Source of the DNA: Poecilobothrus nobilitatus
Lineage: Eukaryota; Arthropoda; Insecta; Diptera; Dolichopodidae
Length of the DNA: 64,000 bases
Assembly: GCA_947095535.1 (NCBI GenBank)
Contig: OX352773.1
Span: forward strand, 38,709,398-38,773,397
Reading direction: 5' to 3'
Shown: positions 55,901 to 63,440 of the stretch, one piece after another
Layout: every line of letters begins with the position of its first letter
Position numbering within the stretch: the stretch's first letter is position 1
Position numbers and translations under genes: made by a program
Notes under the pieces: model-generated
Database searches by the model: none
The model's input: the letters and a program-made list of their open reading frames with translations, nothing else
Told to the model about the DNA's origin: nothing

Positions 55901-58900
55901 AGTATCTACATTCAAGCCCTGCTTTTTGTGTGTAAGAGAGATGCAAATTTGCCGCCCAAAAAAAAATGCAATATCTTTTAAGTTGAAGGAAAATAGAAAA
56001 ACATTGAAAATCTAAACTTAATTTATTTTATTAGGAAAAATAAAGTAAATAAATATTTATACAAAAATAAAAAATAACGCAAACAAATCAAAATTAAAAG
56101 TGAATTTTCTTGGCCTATAATTCTGCAAAATTTTTAACTAAATCTTTCATCTTCTTCTAAATCTTCTAAATCTTCTTCTAATTGACCAGCAATTTCTTTT
56201 TCGATGGAAATCCGTTGATATCTGATTGACCATCAAATGTAAGAGCTAATTGCAAGTCCTTACAGTTTTTCAATAATTCGTCATCCGTAAAATGCCTGCT
56301 GCCAATATTATAAAGAAAACCAAATAACTTGCTATATTCTGTTAATTATACGTAAATCTTTCATTTGTAGCTTAAATTACGATGTCGAATATCTGATTAA
56401 AAAAAAGAAAATCTGAAATGGTGATACTATCGGTTCATCACGACCTTAACATAGAGGTTGTCTGTTCTTTCTGCGCACGATAAGGATACTTCCTCATCAA
56501 ATCCTTCAAAAATTTCTAGTTCAACTGTTAATTAGCCTTTTCAGTGATTGCTGCATCACAGCGATAATCAAATACTTAATCACAGCGATAATCGTATAGA
56601 AAAGATTTGGTAATGTTTAAATGCTCTAGAGCCAGAGACAAGTCAGTTTAAAGTCTGTAATTCCAGTATTTTGCTGACAATGTTAATTTGTAATAAAATG
56701 TTATACCACAATGGAAGCAAACAAAAATGTAAGAAAAAATTTGATGTTTTTACTTGTTGCAAAACAAAAAAAAATTACCAAAATGCGAAAAAAATGCAGA
56801 AAATGCTGCTATAAAAAAAGTGCAAGAAAATGCTGCTCTAGAAATGTACCGCGGTCACCGAAGTCGTCTAAAACCGGGTTTGTCTATAATAAATTAGCAG
56901 TATTCAAATTATTATCTATCCTAGTATAGCAATATGTACACTACAATTTACATACATACCAATTTATTTTATTTAGAAAACTTTTTTTTTCTAAAATTGT
57001 ATATAAAAGAAAAGAATGAGGATACAATTGAATATAAAAAATAAAAAATATTGAAAGCTTTCTACGAGTGGAGGCAAGTCAAAAGCTCTCTTAATAAAAT
57101 TAATAAAGGAATTTATTATTTTATGACAGGGTCCAAAAACAAAAGACCTTAAAGAAAATTTTAATTTTTTTTTTGTTTTGTATTTCAAAAGTTAATTTGA
57201 GTTTCCAACTCTTAAATTTCACTATTTTAATTCTTTCAGGGTTAATTTATTCATACTTAATGTTGTGTGTTAATCTAAAAATACAAAATTTAAAAAATTA
57301 TAGTATATGTATATCATAAGGTGGCGTGTCATACTTCCACAGGTCAGAACCCCACAATGGGGTTATGTCCCACTATGGCGGGTGAGTCATAAAGCCATAA
57401 TTGAATTATGGGGTTATGACCCGCCATAGTAGGACGCAACCTCATTGTGGGGTTCTGATCTGTGGGAGTATGACACGTCACCTATCATAAATATGAGTTA
57501 TGTTTAATATAAAGTAACTTTTAACCCACCCTGTAAACAAATGTTTAATAATTAAACACTATAACCTATAGTAATATAAAATTTACTTTGTTATTTTAGA
57601 AATTCTTGCAAGTAAAAATGTAAATAACGTAATTTTGTAATGTAAACTATACACCAGCAAAAAAAAAAAACTATTAATTACTTTTTAAGTTTTGAAGAAG
57701 TTTTTTCAGAAAAATAATAATTCTTTTGATATTAATGAGGTCTTTCAAAATGAAATAAAATTGTTTTATTAAGTAATATTTTGAAATTTTTGTATCTTTA
57801 AGAAACTCCTCTATAGTGTTTTATAAATTTTGTTTTTTTTATGTCGTCACGATAATCTTATTTTGTTTGTTTACAATAATTTTCTTTTTCCCATTCCTTT
57901 ATGGCATAAAGGTTTTTATGGTCAAGTTATATAAAAAAATATTTTATTGTATTTTATGTTTGTCCGTATCGTTCTTCCAAAAATTTTGTTCGTATTTTTG
58001 AGAATTTTTGAAATTTTAACAATTTTAAGCTTTGATATATGTACATATACTTTACATATAATTTTTTCTTTAAGCATTTAAATAATTCAAATAAATTTGC
58101 AAAATAAAATTGTCTTATTTATTGTATAATTATACAATTGAGTATACTTTTCTTCTAAACGATGACTTCTTCCACATTTACATTTAATATTTTCTAAATT
58201 TTAATATTGATATTAATACTACACGATACTACTAAAAACTTTGACGATCAAATTACCAGCATTAGCATAAAATACAAAATGATAAAAGAATTTTCATTCT
58301 TTGAAAACATAAAAAACAACAAAAAAGAATTCAAATTGAAAAATTCATACATACTTTTATGTATAGTTAAGACACAAACCAATTTTTTTCAACAATTAAA
58401 CAAATTGGGATTTTTTCGGGGAAATTTTTTTAAAATGCCTTGTAAGTATGATTTTTCTTTAAAACATGTATCTTAAGATGCAAACAAGAAAATCAGCAGT
58501 AAGCTTTTTTTTTTTATAATATCGTATTAAACTTTCTTTAATGACGTCATATCTAATGCTTTATTTTATTTCTGTTATTTGTTGTTTTTTGTTGTTTTTA
58601 CATAATATTCAACATCATCAAACACTTTTTTTATGCAATTAATTTATTTCGAAATGTGAGTAATGAAAATTTTTATTAGAAAGAAACAAAAAAAAAAGCT
58701 TGACCGGCAAAAATTCTTCTATTAAAAATATTATTGCTTTTATTTTTCTCTATTAAAAAAAAAAAAGGTGCCAAAATCTAGAGAATTTTTTTATTCCTTC
58801 ATCTTCTTCTCCATATTTCTTCTATACATACTTTTAAATTTATATATGATTTCAATTTATATAGACGGAATAAATGAACGAACGAAAATTTCTCATTATA

Positions 58901-61900
58901 TGATTTAGTTTTGTGCCTTATTTAAAACTGTTCACATGACTCTGAACGAAAAAAAAGTTTTTCTTTTCCGAATAAAAAAAAAAAAATAAATTTTTTTTTT
59001 TTATTTTAAAATATTTTTAAAATCTTAATATTTATAATAAATTATAAAGATAATATTATATATTTTTAGAAATAATTTATTTAATGTAAAAAAGAAAAAA
59101 AAATTTAATATTAAATATAAATTTTGAAAGTGGAGTGAAATTTTATAAAAGATATAGATAGATTTTGTTTTTTTGTATTACTGTGATAAAAAGTTAGTTA
59201 GAAAATTCATTTTTTTTAATCATAAATCAGCTTATAAAGTTATAAAATTTCTCCAAGATATTTTTATTCAGATTTCGCCTTGATATTTTATTTAGACGAA
59301 AAGAAAATTTTTATAAATAGATTTGCTCCGACCTTACAAATAATAATAATAATGATAATTGTATAAAGAAAAGCAGATGAAGAAAAACCCGAATAAGTAT
59401 CAGAGTAAAGATATTAAATAAAAAAAAAAAAGTTTTTAAGACATTTTCCTTTTTTTTTTTTTGCTGTGTTTTGTGTGTCGTTTTTCAAAATTTCAAATAT
59501 TTTGATGTTTGTTGTTCTTTTAAAAGAAATATAAAAAATTTGTTAAATAACATATAAAAAAAAAACAAAATAACAAAAAATAAGTTAAAAATTTTATTTC
59601 GAAATTAACAAAAAAAAAAACAAAAACAAAAAACCTAAATAAACAAAATAAAATTATTTAAGAATAACACAAAAACTTCCTTAGAAAATTCAACCTCAGA
59701 ACAACCTTTTAACAAAAAAATTTTATGTGTTTGATCATGGCCAAAAATTTTGAAAAATCCTTCAATTAAAATTACCATATGATCAAACAAAAAAATTAAA
59801 ATGGATTCTAAACATAGCGAATCAGTTGATGCACCAGCTTTAGCACGACGTAGACGTAAAGTGGCACGTCAAACACGTGATAAAACACCGGAAGGACGTG
59901 TATTAGGTACACATAAATATTCTGATGATGATGAAGACGAAACAACAAGTAGTACACAAGAAAAACATAAACAACAACGGCATCCACCGAGAAGATCAAC
60001 ACCAACTCGATCATCAAAAACTCCACCTTTAAGTCCAACTCGTACGCAGCAACAGTTAACAACAAATACTGATTCAAAATCTACAAATTATAATAAAACT
60101 ATAACATCAACAACAACAACAATACGAAAAACCCCACCGCTCAGTCCAACACGTCAGCCAATGGGCATAATGCATAAATTACGTAAATCATTATCACCAG
60201 AACCCAAAAAAACAACCACCACAACATCAGCATCAGTAACAACAACAACACCAACAACAGCAGTATCAAAATCACAAAGTTTACCTAAACCACCTACACC
60301 ACCTGTACGAAAGAATTCTCCAACACGGTCAACTACTGCTTCTACTGCTACTACTACTGCTAATTCTACTACTACTACTCCCTCATCTAAAACTGCAGAT
60401 ATAGAAAATGTTCAAACAGTTCGTATGCAAATTCGTCCACCAGGAGCTCATCATACAATTTCAGCTCATGAAAGTAAAATATTGCGCCGGCGTAATCGAC
60501 AATTTGCTGGTCAAGCAGCACGTAGTCAATCACAACCACGTGAAAATTCTGGTGAATTTCCAAATAGTCCCGAGGTTAATGATTTACTGCGTTCCGCTAG
60601 AAGAAGTTTGTCGTCTACCCGGCATAGAGATGAAACAGATGAAAGTGGACAAAGTTCATCTCAATTACCTGAATATTCACCATTAACAGATTTGCAAAGG
60701 AAACTTACAAATGGTGCCACTGCCATTCATGGAACGGATGCTGAAAAACTTTCTAAATTAGAAAAAAATTTAAAACGTTTTGATGATGAACGCCGAAAAT
60801 TTGAACTTGAAAAGAAGAAATTCGAACGTGAAAGACGGGATATTTACAAACTTCGTTATAGACAATTAATGGAAGCAGAAGAAAGGAAGAAAATGATAGG
60901 TAATTTTTTTTTTAAACCTTTTTCAAATTGGTCAATTTTTAGAGTATATCTGTAATATTAAAAGTCATATAACTTTTAAAGTATTTGAGTAAAAGTTAAA
61001 ATAGTTTTATAAATAATTTTTTTCTTATGTATGAATTTAATTTTAAAAACGAACCATTTTTCACCAGAAAATTACCGAAAAAATAGTGGAGACTCTATAG
61101 AGCTACTTAAATTACCAATCAAAACTAGTCAAAGTTTTAGAGAACCAAAAAAAACAGAATTGCATCCAGGAGAAGAAAAACAAACAGTAGTACGAAGATC
61201 TGAATCAAATCGTCGTTTAAAAACATTTAAGGATTATGAATCATCAACTGTTTCTGAATCCGATTCAGAATTTAATGCTGAAATGTATCGAAAAACACAT
61301 CATCCACCACGACGTGTTAACAGAGGTCCACCTCCAGCCCCACCTATTGAAGAACCGAAGATATCACAAAAAGAACCTACTGAAAATACAGCTGAACGTA
61401 AAAGTGTAAGTCGACATTCATCTCTATCACCAATACGTAGACGAAAACCTTCAAAAGTTTCTGAAGAACGTGAAGTGAAAGCAGAGGAAACACTTACAAA
61501 TCAAGCTCAAGAAAAAAAGGAAACTGTTGAGTTGGAACCATCCTTGAATTTGACTGAGTCAAAAGATTCGGTAGAATCTACTAAAGAAAAAGTTAAAAAA
61601 CCTGGTTTATTTGCTCGACTCTTTGGTAACGCTAAAAAAACAGAAAATGATCAAACTAATAGAATTATTAAAGATGAAATAATATTTGAAGATGATATTA
61701 AAATAAAAAAATATTCTTGGACCTATTTAAAAATGTTTGTACATGGAGTGAAATTAGATTGGAAACAATTTAAACAAGATCATTATCGTGATGTGATAAA
61801 AATTCGTTTACAGAGGAATCAATGTATTTGTCATTTTGTTATATTATGGATGCTTTTAGGTTTCGGAGGATTAGCATTTCGATTTACTGAAGGCAATGTT

Positions 61901-63440
61901 GAAGGTGTTTACAAATGTGAAGTTAAAAAAGTTAAACGTGATTTTATTGATCAGTTATGGTTGCAGAGTCATAATATGCGGTATGTGTACTAATTATATT
62001 ACATTATGCATTTTTGAAATTATAAACTTGTGCAAGAAATTTTTGAATTTTTATATTAACGTCGTTTTCCTGTTTTTCACAAAAAAAAAAAAACAAATGT
62101 TTAAAACAAATTTATTTTTAAATGTAGAGAAGAAGACTGGAAATCCACAGCTCGTAATCGATTACGTACCTTTGAAGAAGAAATATATAATGTTTATGAT
62201 GCTGGTCCAACATCCACATATTCAGGAATGAAAGCCTGGAGTTTTATTAACAGTATTACATATTGCTGGACTATTATAACACAAATTGGTATAAAATACA
62301 TTGACTTGAAAAAAAGAAAAATAAATATTGTTGTCTTTTGATTTTCTTCACCTTCATTTAACAACTCATATTTTTTTTTATTACATAAAGATTTTGTATA
62401 AAAGTATTTGCCATGTTAATAATTTCTTTTAATTTTTATTTTTTCTAGGATATGGTCATATTGCACCAAAAACGACTCTAGGACAAGCTATAACAATTGT
62501 TTATGCTATATTTGGTATTCCAATATTTTTAATCCTATTAGCTGATTTTGGTAAATTACTCACCAGAGTAATTAAATTTATGTGGGCTGTAAGTAAAATT
62601 TTCTTTTTCCTAGAAATTCTAATCTAATTTGTGTTATTATAATTTTAATCACTATTTTAGTACGTTCGAAGAGTTTACTATACTGGAACATGTCGTAAAG
62701 TAAGAAAATCACAACAAATGCAAGATGTTATGAAAGGTGTTAATACAGTTTATGATGTTGCTATAAGAAGACCATCACAATATATACGTGATATTGATAT
62801 TGAAAATGCTGATAAAATTGAAGCGGAAACAGCAGATACATTACCAGAAACACCAACATCACCATATCCAGAAACATTAGAAATTGATGATGATTTTAAT
62901 TTACCTGTATCAGTTGCAACAGTTGTATTAGTTTGTTATATTATTGTTGGTGCATTTGTTTATCCATTATGGGAAGTAAAATGGTCATATTTTCAAGCAT
63001 TTTATTTTGTATTCATTTCAATGTCAACAATTGGTTTTGGTGATTTTGTACCAGATCATCCAATATTTATGATGTTAAGTACCGTATATTTAGTATTTGG
63101 ATTAGCATTAACATCAATGTTTATTAATGTTGTACAAATAAAATTAAGTGATAGCTTTAGACAAGCTAGTGCTAAAATTGGTGCAACAATTGGTTTCTCA
63201 ATGACTGAAGAAGAATTAAGTAAACATTCACAATTAGGTACACCAATACCACCTGGTTTAAATAATATACCAGAAGAGAATGATTTAGAAGATAGAGAAG
63301 TAAGAAATATAACTGGAGTAGAAGTTAAATATAATACTGCAGCAGCAGATGCAGATGCACCACCACCATTATTACCTAGACAACCGAGATTACCCCTAAC
63401 ACCAGAAGAACCTAAAAAGAAGAAAAAATCTTTTTTTTAA
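25589..63440 (+). CDS. Two-pore-domain (K2P) potassium channel, predicted isoform A (531 aa)
   Basis: Exons 25589-25994, 40141-40238, 40658-40829, 62449-62588 and 62661-63440 join in frame with GT-AG borders. Order: cytosolic N-terminus (1-110), M1 (about 112-132), cap (137-210), pore helix 1 with filter TTIGYG (223-228), M2 (about 238-258), linker, M3 (about 354-374), pore 2 with filter STIGFGD (T395-G399), M4 (about 408-429) and a C-terminal tail ending in KKKKKSFF. Two pores and four membrane segments define K2P leak channels, which set resting potential in the plasma membrane. The cap encoded by module A contains no cysteine, so the usual inter-subunit cap disulfide seems absent. The join from 40829 to 62449 crosses 21.6 kb. 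It is inferred from phase and from module A having no other second half in the window. Confidence 0.8.
26808..26915. repeat. Dispersed repeat, copy 2
   Basis: Matches 13490-13600 around AAAACGCAAAAATGAAAA, TTTTACATGT and TTTCCTTAAAATTAAAAAAA. No inverted ends or target duplication were found. Confidence 0.6.
29540..30360. mobile_element. Non-autonomous TIR element, 821 bp, 9-bp target duplication, internal repeats
   Basis: The left end GGTTCCGTGAATTAACGCC and the inverted right end share about 30 bp (CCGTGAATTAACG and CAAACATTAT). The flanks ATAATCTTC (29531-29539) and ATAATATTC (30361-30369) form a 9-bp duplication with one mismatch. From about 30090 on there are several inverted copies of a GGGGCTTTATTTCATTAT unit and its complement. 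A compact GC-rich block sits at 29640-29725. No transposase is recognised. Architecture and duplication length resemble the element at 11278, although the terminal sequences differ. Confidence 0.75.
29640..29725. other. GC-rich block inside the 29540 element
   Basis: About 85 bases dominated by G and C (for example TTCGGCGCGCCCGGAGC and CACGGTGTGCCCCCC) in a region otherwise mostly A and T. It includes an interrupted inverted repeat (CACCACGTG ... CACCACGGTG). An 82-codon minus-strand ORF overlaps it but shows no domain. It could be captured foreign DNA or a structural part of the transposon. Confidence 0.6.
31671..32242. mobile_element. Degenerate long-TIR MITE, about 570 bp
   Basis: The left arm TCGAAGGCGAAAATCACGG then GAAGATGAT-GGGTAGGTCGAAA is found inverted at the right as TTCGACCTACCC-ATCATCTCC then TTCGTGACC and CTTTCGAA. 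The arms pair over about 50 bp with mismatches. Exact ends and target duplication are blurred, so this is an old copy. No coding capacity. Confidence 0.65.
33448..34236. mobile_element. Old TIR element, interrupted by the 33520 MITE
   Basis: Left end AGCCCAAAACGAGACGTAAC and the inverted right end AGCCCAATATAGACGTGACG share about 27 bp with gaps. The right arm is read at 34207-34236. The boundaries are approximate and no clean target duplication is seen. The intact MITE at 33520-33734 lies just inside its left end. Confidence 0.5.
33520..33734. mobile_element. MITE, 215 bp, with 45-bp terminal inverted repeats
   Basis: Both ends read inward GCTGCCCATACACGGCGGAC then TA-GTTG ... TTGGTA-GCGGAC, about 45 bp with few mismatches. 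The TIRs are much richer in GC than the surround. The interior is A/T-rich and non-coding. I cannot assign a superfamily because no convincing target duplication flanks it. Confidence 0.8.
36789..36975 (-). mobile_element. tRNA-derived SINE, copy 1
   Basis: On the minus strand it begins GGGCCTCGGTAGCCTAGTGG, with a pol III A box (TAGCCTAGTGG). A B-box-like GGATTCGAATGC follows, then a shared body (CGACATTTATAGCCACACCT ... TATTTATGTAAG) and an A tail, seen as T-rich sequence at 36789-36800. The same head and body recur at 51098 and 52456. Confidence 0.8.
39070..39480 (-). pseudogene. Non-LTR retrotransposon RNase H domain fragment
   Basis: Minus-strand translation near 39470-39391 gives FYSDDSQTAIKSLALRSRTG, the RNase H motif with the catalytic Asp (usual form IYSDSQAAI). 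After a break, 39310-39117 gives QLVDVVRGHCIICRHSRRL, then CKFCREIEAIVRVEHFLCTC. This is the Cys/His-rich ending found after RNase H in R1/I/Jockey elements. Frameshifts separate the pieces, so the copy is dead. Confidence 0.75.
40141..40238 (+). CDS. K2P module A exon 2: extracellular cap, first part
   Basis: 98 bp, phase 1 in (GGA spans the junction), phase 0 out before GTAAGTTG. It encodes SQAERDMEAERTARISFFND..., a charged helix fitting the first K2P cap helix after M1. It has no cysteine. Confidence 0.85.
40658..40829 (+). CDS. K2P module A exon 3: cap, second part, and pore helix 1
   Basis: Phase 0 in after TTTTATAG, phase 1 out (ATTG|GTAAGA). It encodes LSKEEWNGKLVSILREHKDA and then the pore helix NPWRFWNSMFYCGTVYTTIG, stopping inside the first filter, before YG. 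The next in-phase partner in the window is the exon at 62449. Confidence 0.9.
41756..42140. mobile_element. Possible foldback element built of TCATCAAAAG iterons
   Basis: The left side has AGTCGTTTTACAAAAAGTCA, then TTTCATCAAAAGACC. The right side has the inverted forms CGACTTTTGATGAAAGG and GTCTTTTGATGAAATGATCC. The iteron TTTCATCAAAAG-C thus occurs at both ends in opposite orientation, doubled at the right. No target duplication or coding part is seen. Confidence 0.5.
44471..44734 (+). mobile_element. tRNA-derived SINE with a perfect 15-bp target duplication
   Basis: The head GGGGCTTCGGTAGCCTAGTG has a pol III A box, followed by a B box (GGGTTCGATCCC). The body then differs from the other SINEs here, ending in (AAAT)n. 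AATCTTTTTAATTGA flanks it at 44456-44470 and 44735-44749, identical on both sides. That is the signature of recent target-primed retrotransposition. A short piece resembling its 3' part (ATAGCCTTAGTAACCCATCA then ATAAATAAATAAA) lies near 45003-45037. Confidence 0.85.
46796..47608. mobile_element. Non-autonomous TIR element, 813 bp, perfect 9-bp target duplication
   Basis: TATTTTTCT flanks it on both sides (46787-46795 and 47609-47617). The ends align inverted without gaps over about 30 bp, best at ATGCTCGTATCTCAAAA. The interior carries repeated units with TTTTGGAAAAAG, TTTGAATCCAAC and CTCCTAATTCA. In translation these give FVTNCKISPNSESHIYLY-type peptides. The element at 11278 carries the inverted equivalent (FVTNSKIRPNSESRTYLY). 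The two are therefore related by their internal module. There is no intact ORF or recognisable transposase. Confidence 0.8.
47806..48200 (-). pseudogene. Decayed Jockey-like retrotransposon 3' fragment, second copy
   Basis: Nucleotide similarity to 19850-20315 is plain: ACAACAAATGAGTTTCCATA, GAAATGAGCACTT, GGTACGTTGGAAT and GAGGCATAATTGATTT occur in the same order. An internal deletion near 47985-48005 and many substitutions break the reading frame. Confidence 0.75.
49219..50025. mobile_element. Long palindromic (foldback) element with CAGGGTGT ends and TA flanks
   Basis: The left end CAGGGTGTCCCAAGTTAACT is mirrored at the right (AGTTGGAAACACCCTA). Pairing continues inward through CTATTCTGGA, TCGAGATAT, TTTTCATAAAAAAATCTA and CTTTTGAACGGC, so most of the 807 bp can fold back. 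TA lies outside each end. A further CAGGGTGTTTCAAAAG at 49691 may be the end of a second related copy. Tc1/mariner-type TIR; no transposase. Confidence 0.75.
51098..51308 (+). mobile_element. tRNA-derived SINE, copy with A-rich tail
   Basis: The head CGCCTCGGTAGCCTAGTGGG is followed by GAGCGTATGAAATA. The body CGTTGTAAGAATTTACAGTC then GGAAAGGAAAGCCTGTG is that of the copies at 36789 and 52456. It ends CACATATGTGGCAGACAAC plus a poly-A tail. The B box is degraded (CGAGAGAATCTTTCC). Confidence 0.75.
52456..52644 (-). mobile_element. tRNA-derived SINE, nearly complete, with 14-bp target duplication
   Basis: The minus-strand head GGGGCCTCGGTAGCCTAGTG has an A box. A B-box region (GTGGGTTTAAATCCC), the body and an A tail (T run at 52456-52464) follow. 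TCAAAATAAAGATT occurs at 52442-52455 and again at 52645-52658, a 14-bp direct repeat. Confidence 0.85.
52659..52726 (-). repeat. Partial tandem duplicate of the SINE head
   Basis: Only the tRNA-like head (GGGGTCTCCGTAGCCTAGTG ... AAACACCGAGAGCG) is repeated. A third copy of TCAAAATAAAGATT follows (52727-52740). The arrangement looks like a local tandem duplication of head plus target repeat rather than an independent insertion. Confidence 0.75.
53205..53300 (-). pseudogene. Short Jockey-like retrotransposon remnant, third copy
   Basis: CTCCATCTTTGGTCGAACAT then AACTTTATACAGATTAAATA and CTCCTTGAAAG parallel 20185-20245 of the longer copy. It is too short and diverged to translate usefully. 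Confidence 0.45.
54537..55420 (-). mobile_element. Mariner-like transposon, internally deleted
   Basis: GTTTTCCAATTTGAGTGATA then TGATTT at 54541-54566 is perfectly inverted at 55389-55414, a 26-bp TIR, with TA-containing flanks at both sides. At about 0.88 kb it is too short for a full Tc1/mariner element. The transposase fragment inside runs antiparallel to the K2P gene. Confidence 0.8.
54638..55366 (-). pseudogene. Mariner-superfamily transposase, N-terminally truncated (242 codons)
   Basis: The DDE/D catalytic core is readable without a stop. D49 lies in FSDEAHFHLSG, D145 in WFQQDGATCHTAR and the third Asp is D188 in CDLTPLDYFLWGY. About 42 residues separate the last two, longer than the 34 of classic mariner and nearer the rosa-like DD41D group. 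The N-terminal helix-turn-helix DNA-binding region is missing, and the first 20 residues are unrelated hydrophobic sequence. An internal deletion has therefore removed the start. Inactive by itself. Confidence 0.85.
56124..56335 (-). pseudogene. Possible hAT/ZMYM-type transposase remnant
   Basis: One minus-strand frame reads YSKLFGFLYNIGSRHFTDDE, then LLKNCKDLQLALTFDGQSDI and NGF. This resembles the 'FGFLY ... L ... C.DL...L' block of hAT-like proteins annotated as zinc finger MYM-type or DUF4371. The frame closes soon after, and other parts of the family are not clearly seen. Similarity is judged by eye only. Confidence 0.3.
57319..57483. mobile_element. GC-rich near-perfect palindromic MITE, 165 bp
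   Basis: Two arms of about 80 bases pair from AGGTG-CGTGTCATACT-CCA at the ends to ATAATT in the centre, with only a handful of mismatches. Sub-palindromes (ACCCCACAATGGGGT, CCCGCCATAG) lie within the arms. ATCATA flanks both sides (57313-57318 and 57484-57489) and may be the target duplication. Composition is far more GC-rich than the surround. No ORF. Confidence 0.8.
59725..59769 (+). promoter_or_regulatory. Upstream ORF 1 before K2P module B
   Basis: A 14-codon ORF (MCLIMAKNFEKSFN, stop TAA) ends 31 bases before the module B start codon. If the transcript starts upstream, scanning ribosomes would meet it first. It contains an internal ATG in the same frame. Confidence 0.5.
59779..59799 (+). 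promoter_or_regulatory. Upstream ORF 2, ending one base before the module B start
   Basis: ATG ATC AAA CAA AAA AAT TAA lies with its stop one nucleotide before the ATG at 59801. Such tight spacing would favour termination-reinitiation or repress the main ORF. The effect is inference. Confidence 0.5.
59801..60899 (+). CDS. K2P module B exon 1: long disordered N-terminus with coiled coil
   Basis: 366 codons starting MDSKHSESVDAP. It contains basic ARRRRKVARQTRDKTPEGR, an acidic SDDDEDE patch and three PPLSPTR/NSPTR-type motifs (proline-directed kinase or SH3-type sites). It also has Thr-rich low complexity, and a heptad-like helix EKLSKLEKNLKRFDDERR continuing to EERKKM. The exon ends phase 1 (ATAG|GTAATT). 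The plus-strand ORF runs beyond this donor but loses similarity. Confidence 0.85.
59801..63440 (+). CDS. Two-pore-domain (K2P) potassium channel, predicted isoform B (1030 aa)
   Basis: Exons 59801-60899, 61068-61980, 62128-62288, 62449-62588 and 62661-63440 join in frame. A very long cytosolic N-terminus (about 618 residues) is Thr/Ser/Pro-rich with repeated SPTR motifs, a charged coiled coil (about 314-365) and PPPAPP. Then come M1 (about 620-643), a cap with one cysteine (VYKCEV), pore helix 1 with filter TQIGYG (722-727), and the M2, M3, pore 2 (TIGFG) and M4 segments shared with isoform A. The threonine normally lining the inner end of the first filter is glutamine here. K2P N-termini are usually short, so this one may bind scaffold or cytoskeletal proteins (inference). 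Gene structure is well supported; the ortholog was not identified. Confidence 0.85.
61068..61980 (+). CDS. K2P module B exon 2: rest of N-terminus, M1 and start of cap
   Basis: The acceptor is TTTTTCACCAG and GAA spans the junction. It encodes charged low-complexity sequence (RRVNRGPPPAPPIEEP, SSLSPIRRRKPSK) and a basic KKPGLFARLFGNAKK. A juxtamembrane stretch with WKQFKQDHYRDVI leads to M1 (CICHFVILWMLLGFGGLAF). It ends in the cap after HNMR with donor GTATGT. Confidence 0.85.
62128..62288 (+). CDS. K2P module B exon 3: cap and pore helix 1 (QIG filter)
   Basis: Begins after AAATGTAG with CGA across the junction. It encodes EEDWKSTARNRLRTFEEE, then KAWSFINSITYCWTIITQIG, stopping at ATTG|GTATAA, the same filter position as module A exon 3. 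The filter residue before Ile is Gln (CAA). Confidence 0.9.
62449..62588 (+). CDS. K2P shared exon: completes filter 1 and encodes M2
   Basis: Acceptor TTTTTTCTAG. It encodes (G)YGHIAPKTTLGQAITIVYA, then IFGIPIFLILLADFGKLLTR and ends WA in phase 0. GYGHIAP after either TTI or TQI gives a complete K2P first pore. It is the only exon in the window able to do so. Confidence 0.92.
62661..63440 (+). CDS. K2P shared last exon: M3, pore 2, M4 and C-terminus
   Basis: Acceptor ACTATTTTAG. It encodes the basic post-M2 linker (YVRRVYYTGTCRKVRKSQQ), a Glu/Pro-rich loop and M3 (VSVATVVLVCYIIVGAFVY). Then come pore helix 2 with STIGFGDFVPDHP, M4 (MMLSTVYLVFGLALTSMFIN) and KLSDSFRQASAKIGATIGFS. The tail ends in KKKKKSFF. 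The last feature resembles a retrieval or membrane-binding basic end. Confidence 0.92.
   Translation, partial: YVRRVYYTGTCRKVRKSQQMQDVMKGVNTVYDVAIRRPSQYIRDIDIENADKIEAETADTLPETPTSPYPETLEIDDDFNLPVSVATVVLVCYIIVGAFVYPLWEVKWSYFQAFYFVFISMSTIGFGDFVPDHPIFMMLSTVYLVFGLALTSMFINVVQIKLSDSFRQASAKIGATIGFSMTEEELSKHSQLGTPIPPGLNNIPEENDLEDREVRNITGVEVKYNTAAADADAPPPLLPRQPRLPLTPEEPKKKKKSFF

Larger units (their letters stand above)
40830..59800 (+). other. Intronic region of module A upstream of K2P module B
   Basis: About 19 kb between the last module A exon and the module B start codon. No exon beginning with the missing Y-G of the pore filter was found here. It holds the elements and fragments listed at 41756, 44471, 46796, 47806, 49219, 51098, 52456, 53205, 54379, 56124 and 57319. 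The end of this region must contain the promoter and 5' UTR of module B. Confidence 0.6.

Noticed and set aside
56711..56929. A Cys/Lys-rich 72-codon ORF resembling a small basic protein
   Set aside because: It arises from AAAATGC-type repeats; no recognisable cysteine spacing and no splice or promoter signal.
60408..60686. A 92-codon plus-strand ORF overlapping the module B first exon
   Set aside because: It is an alternate frame of the long N-terminal exon and shows no domain.
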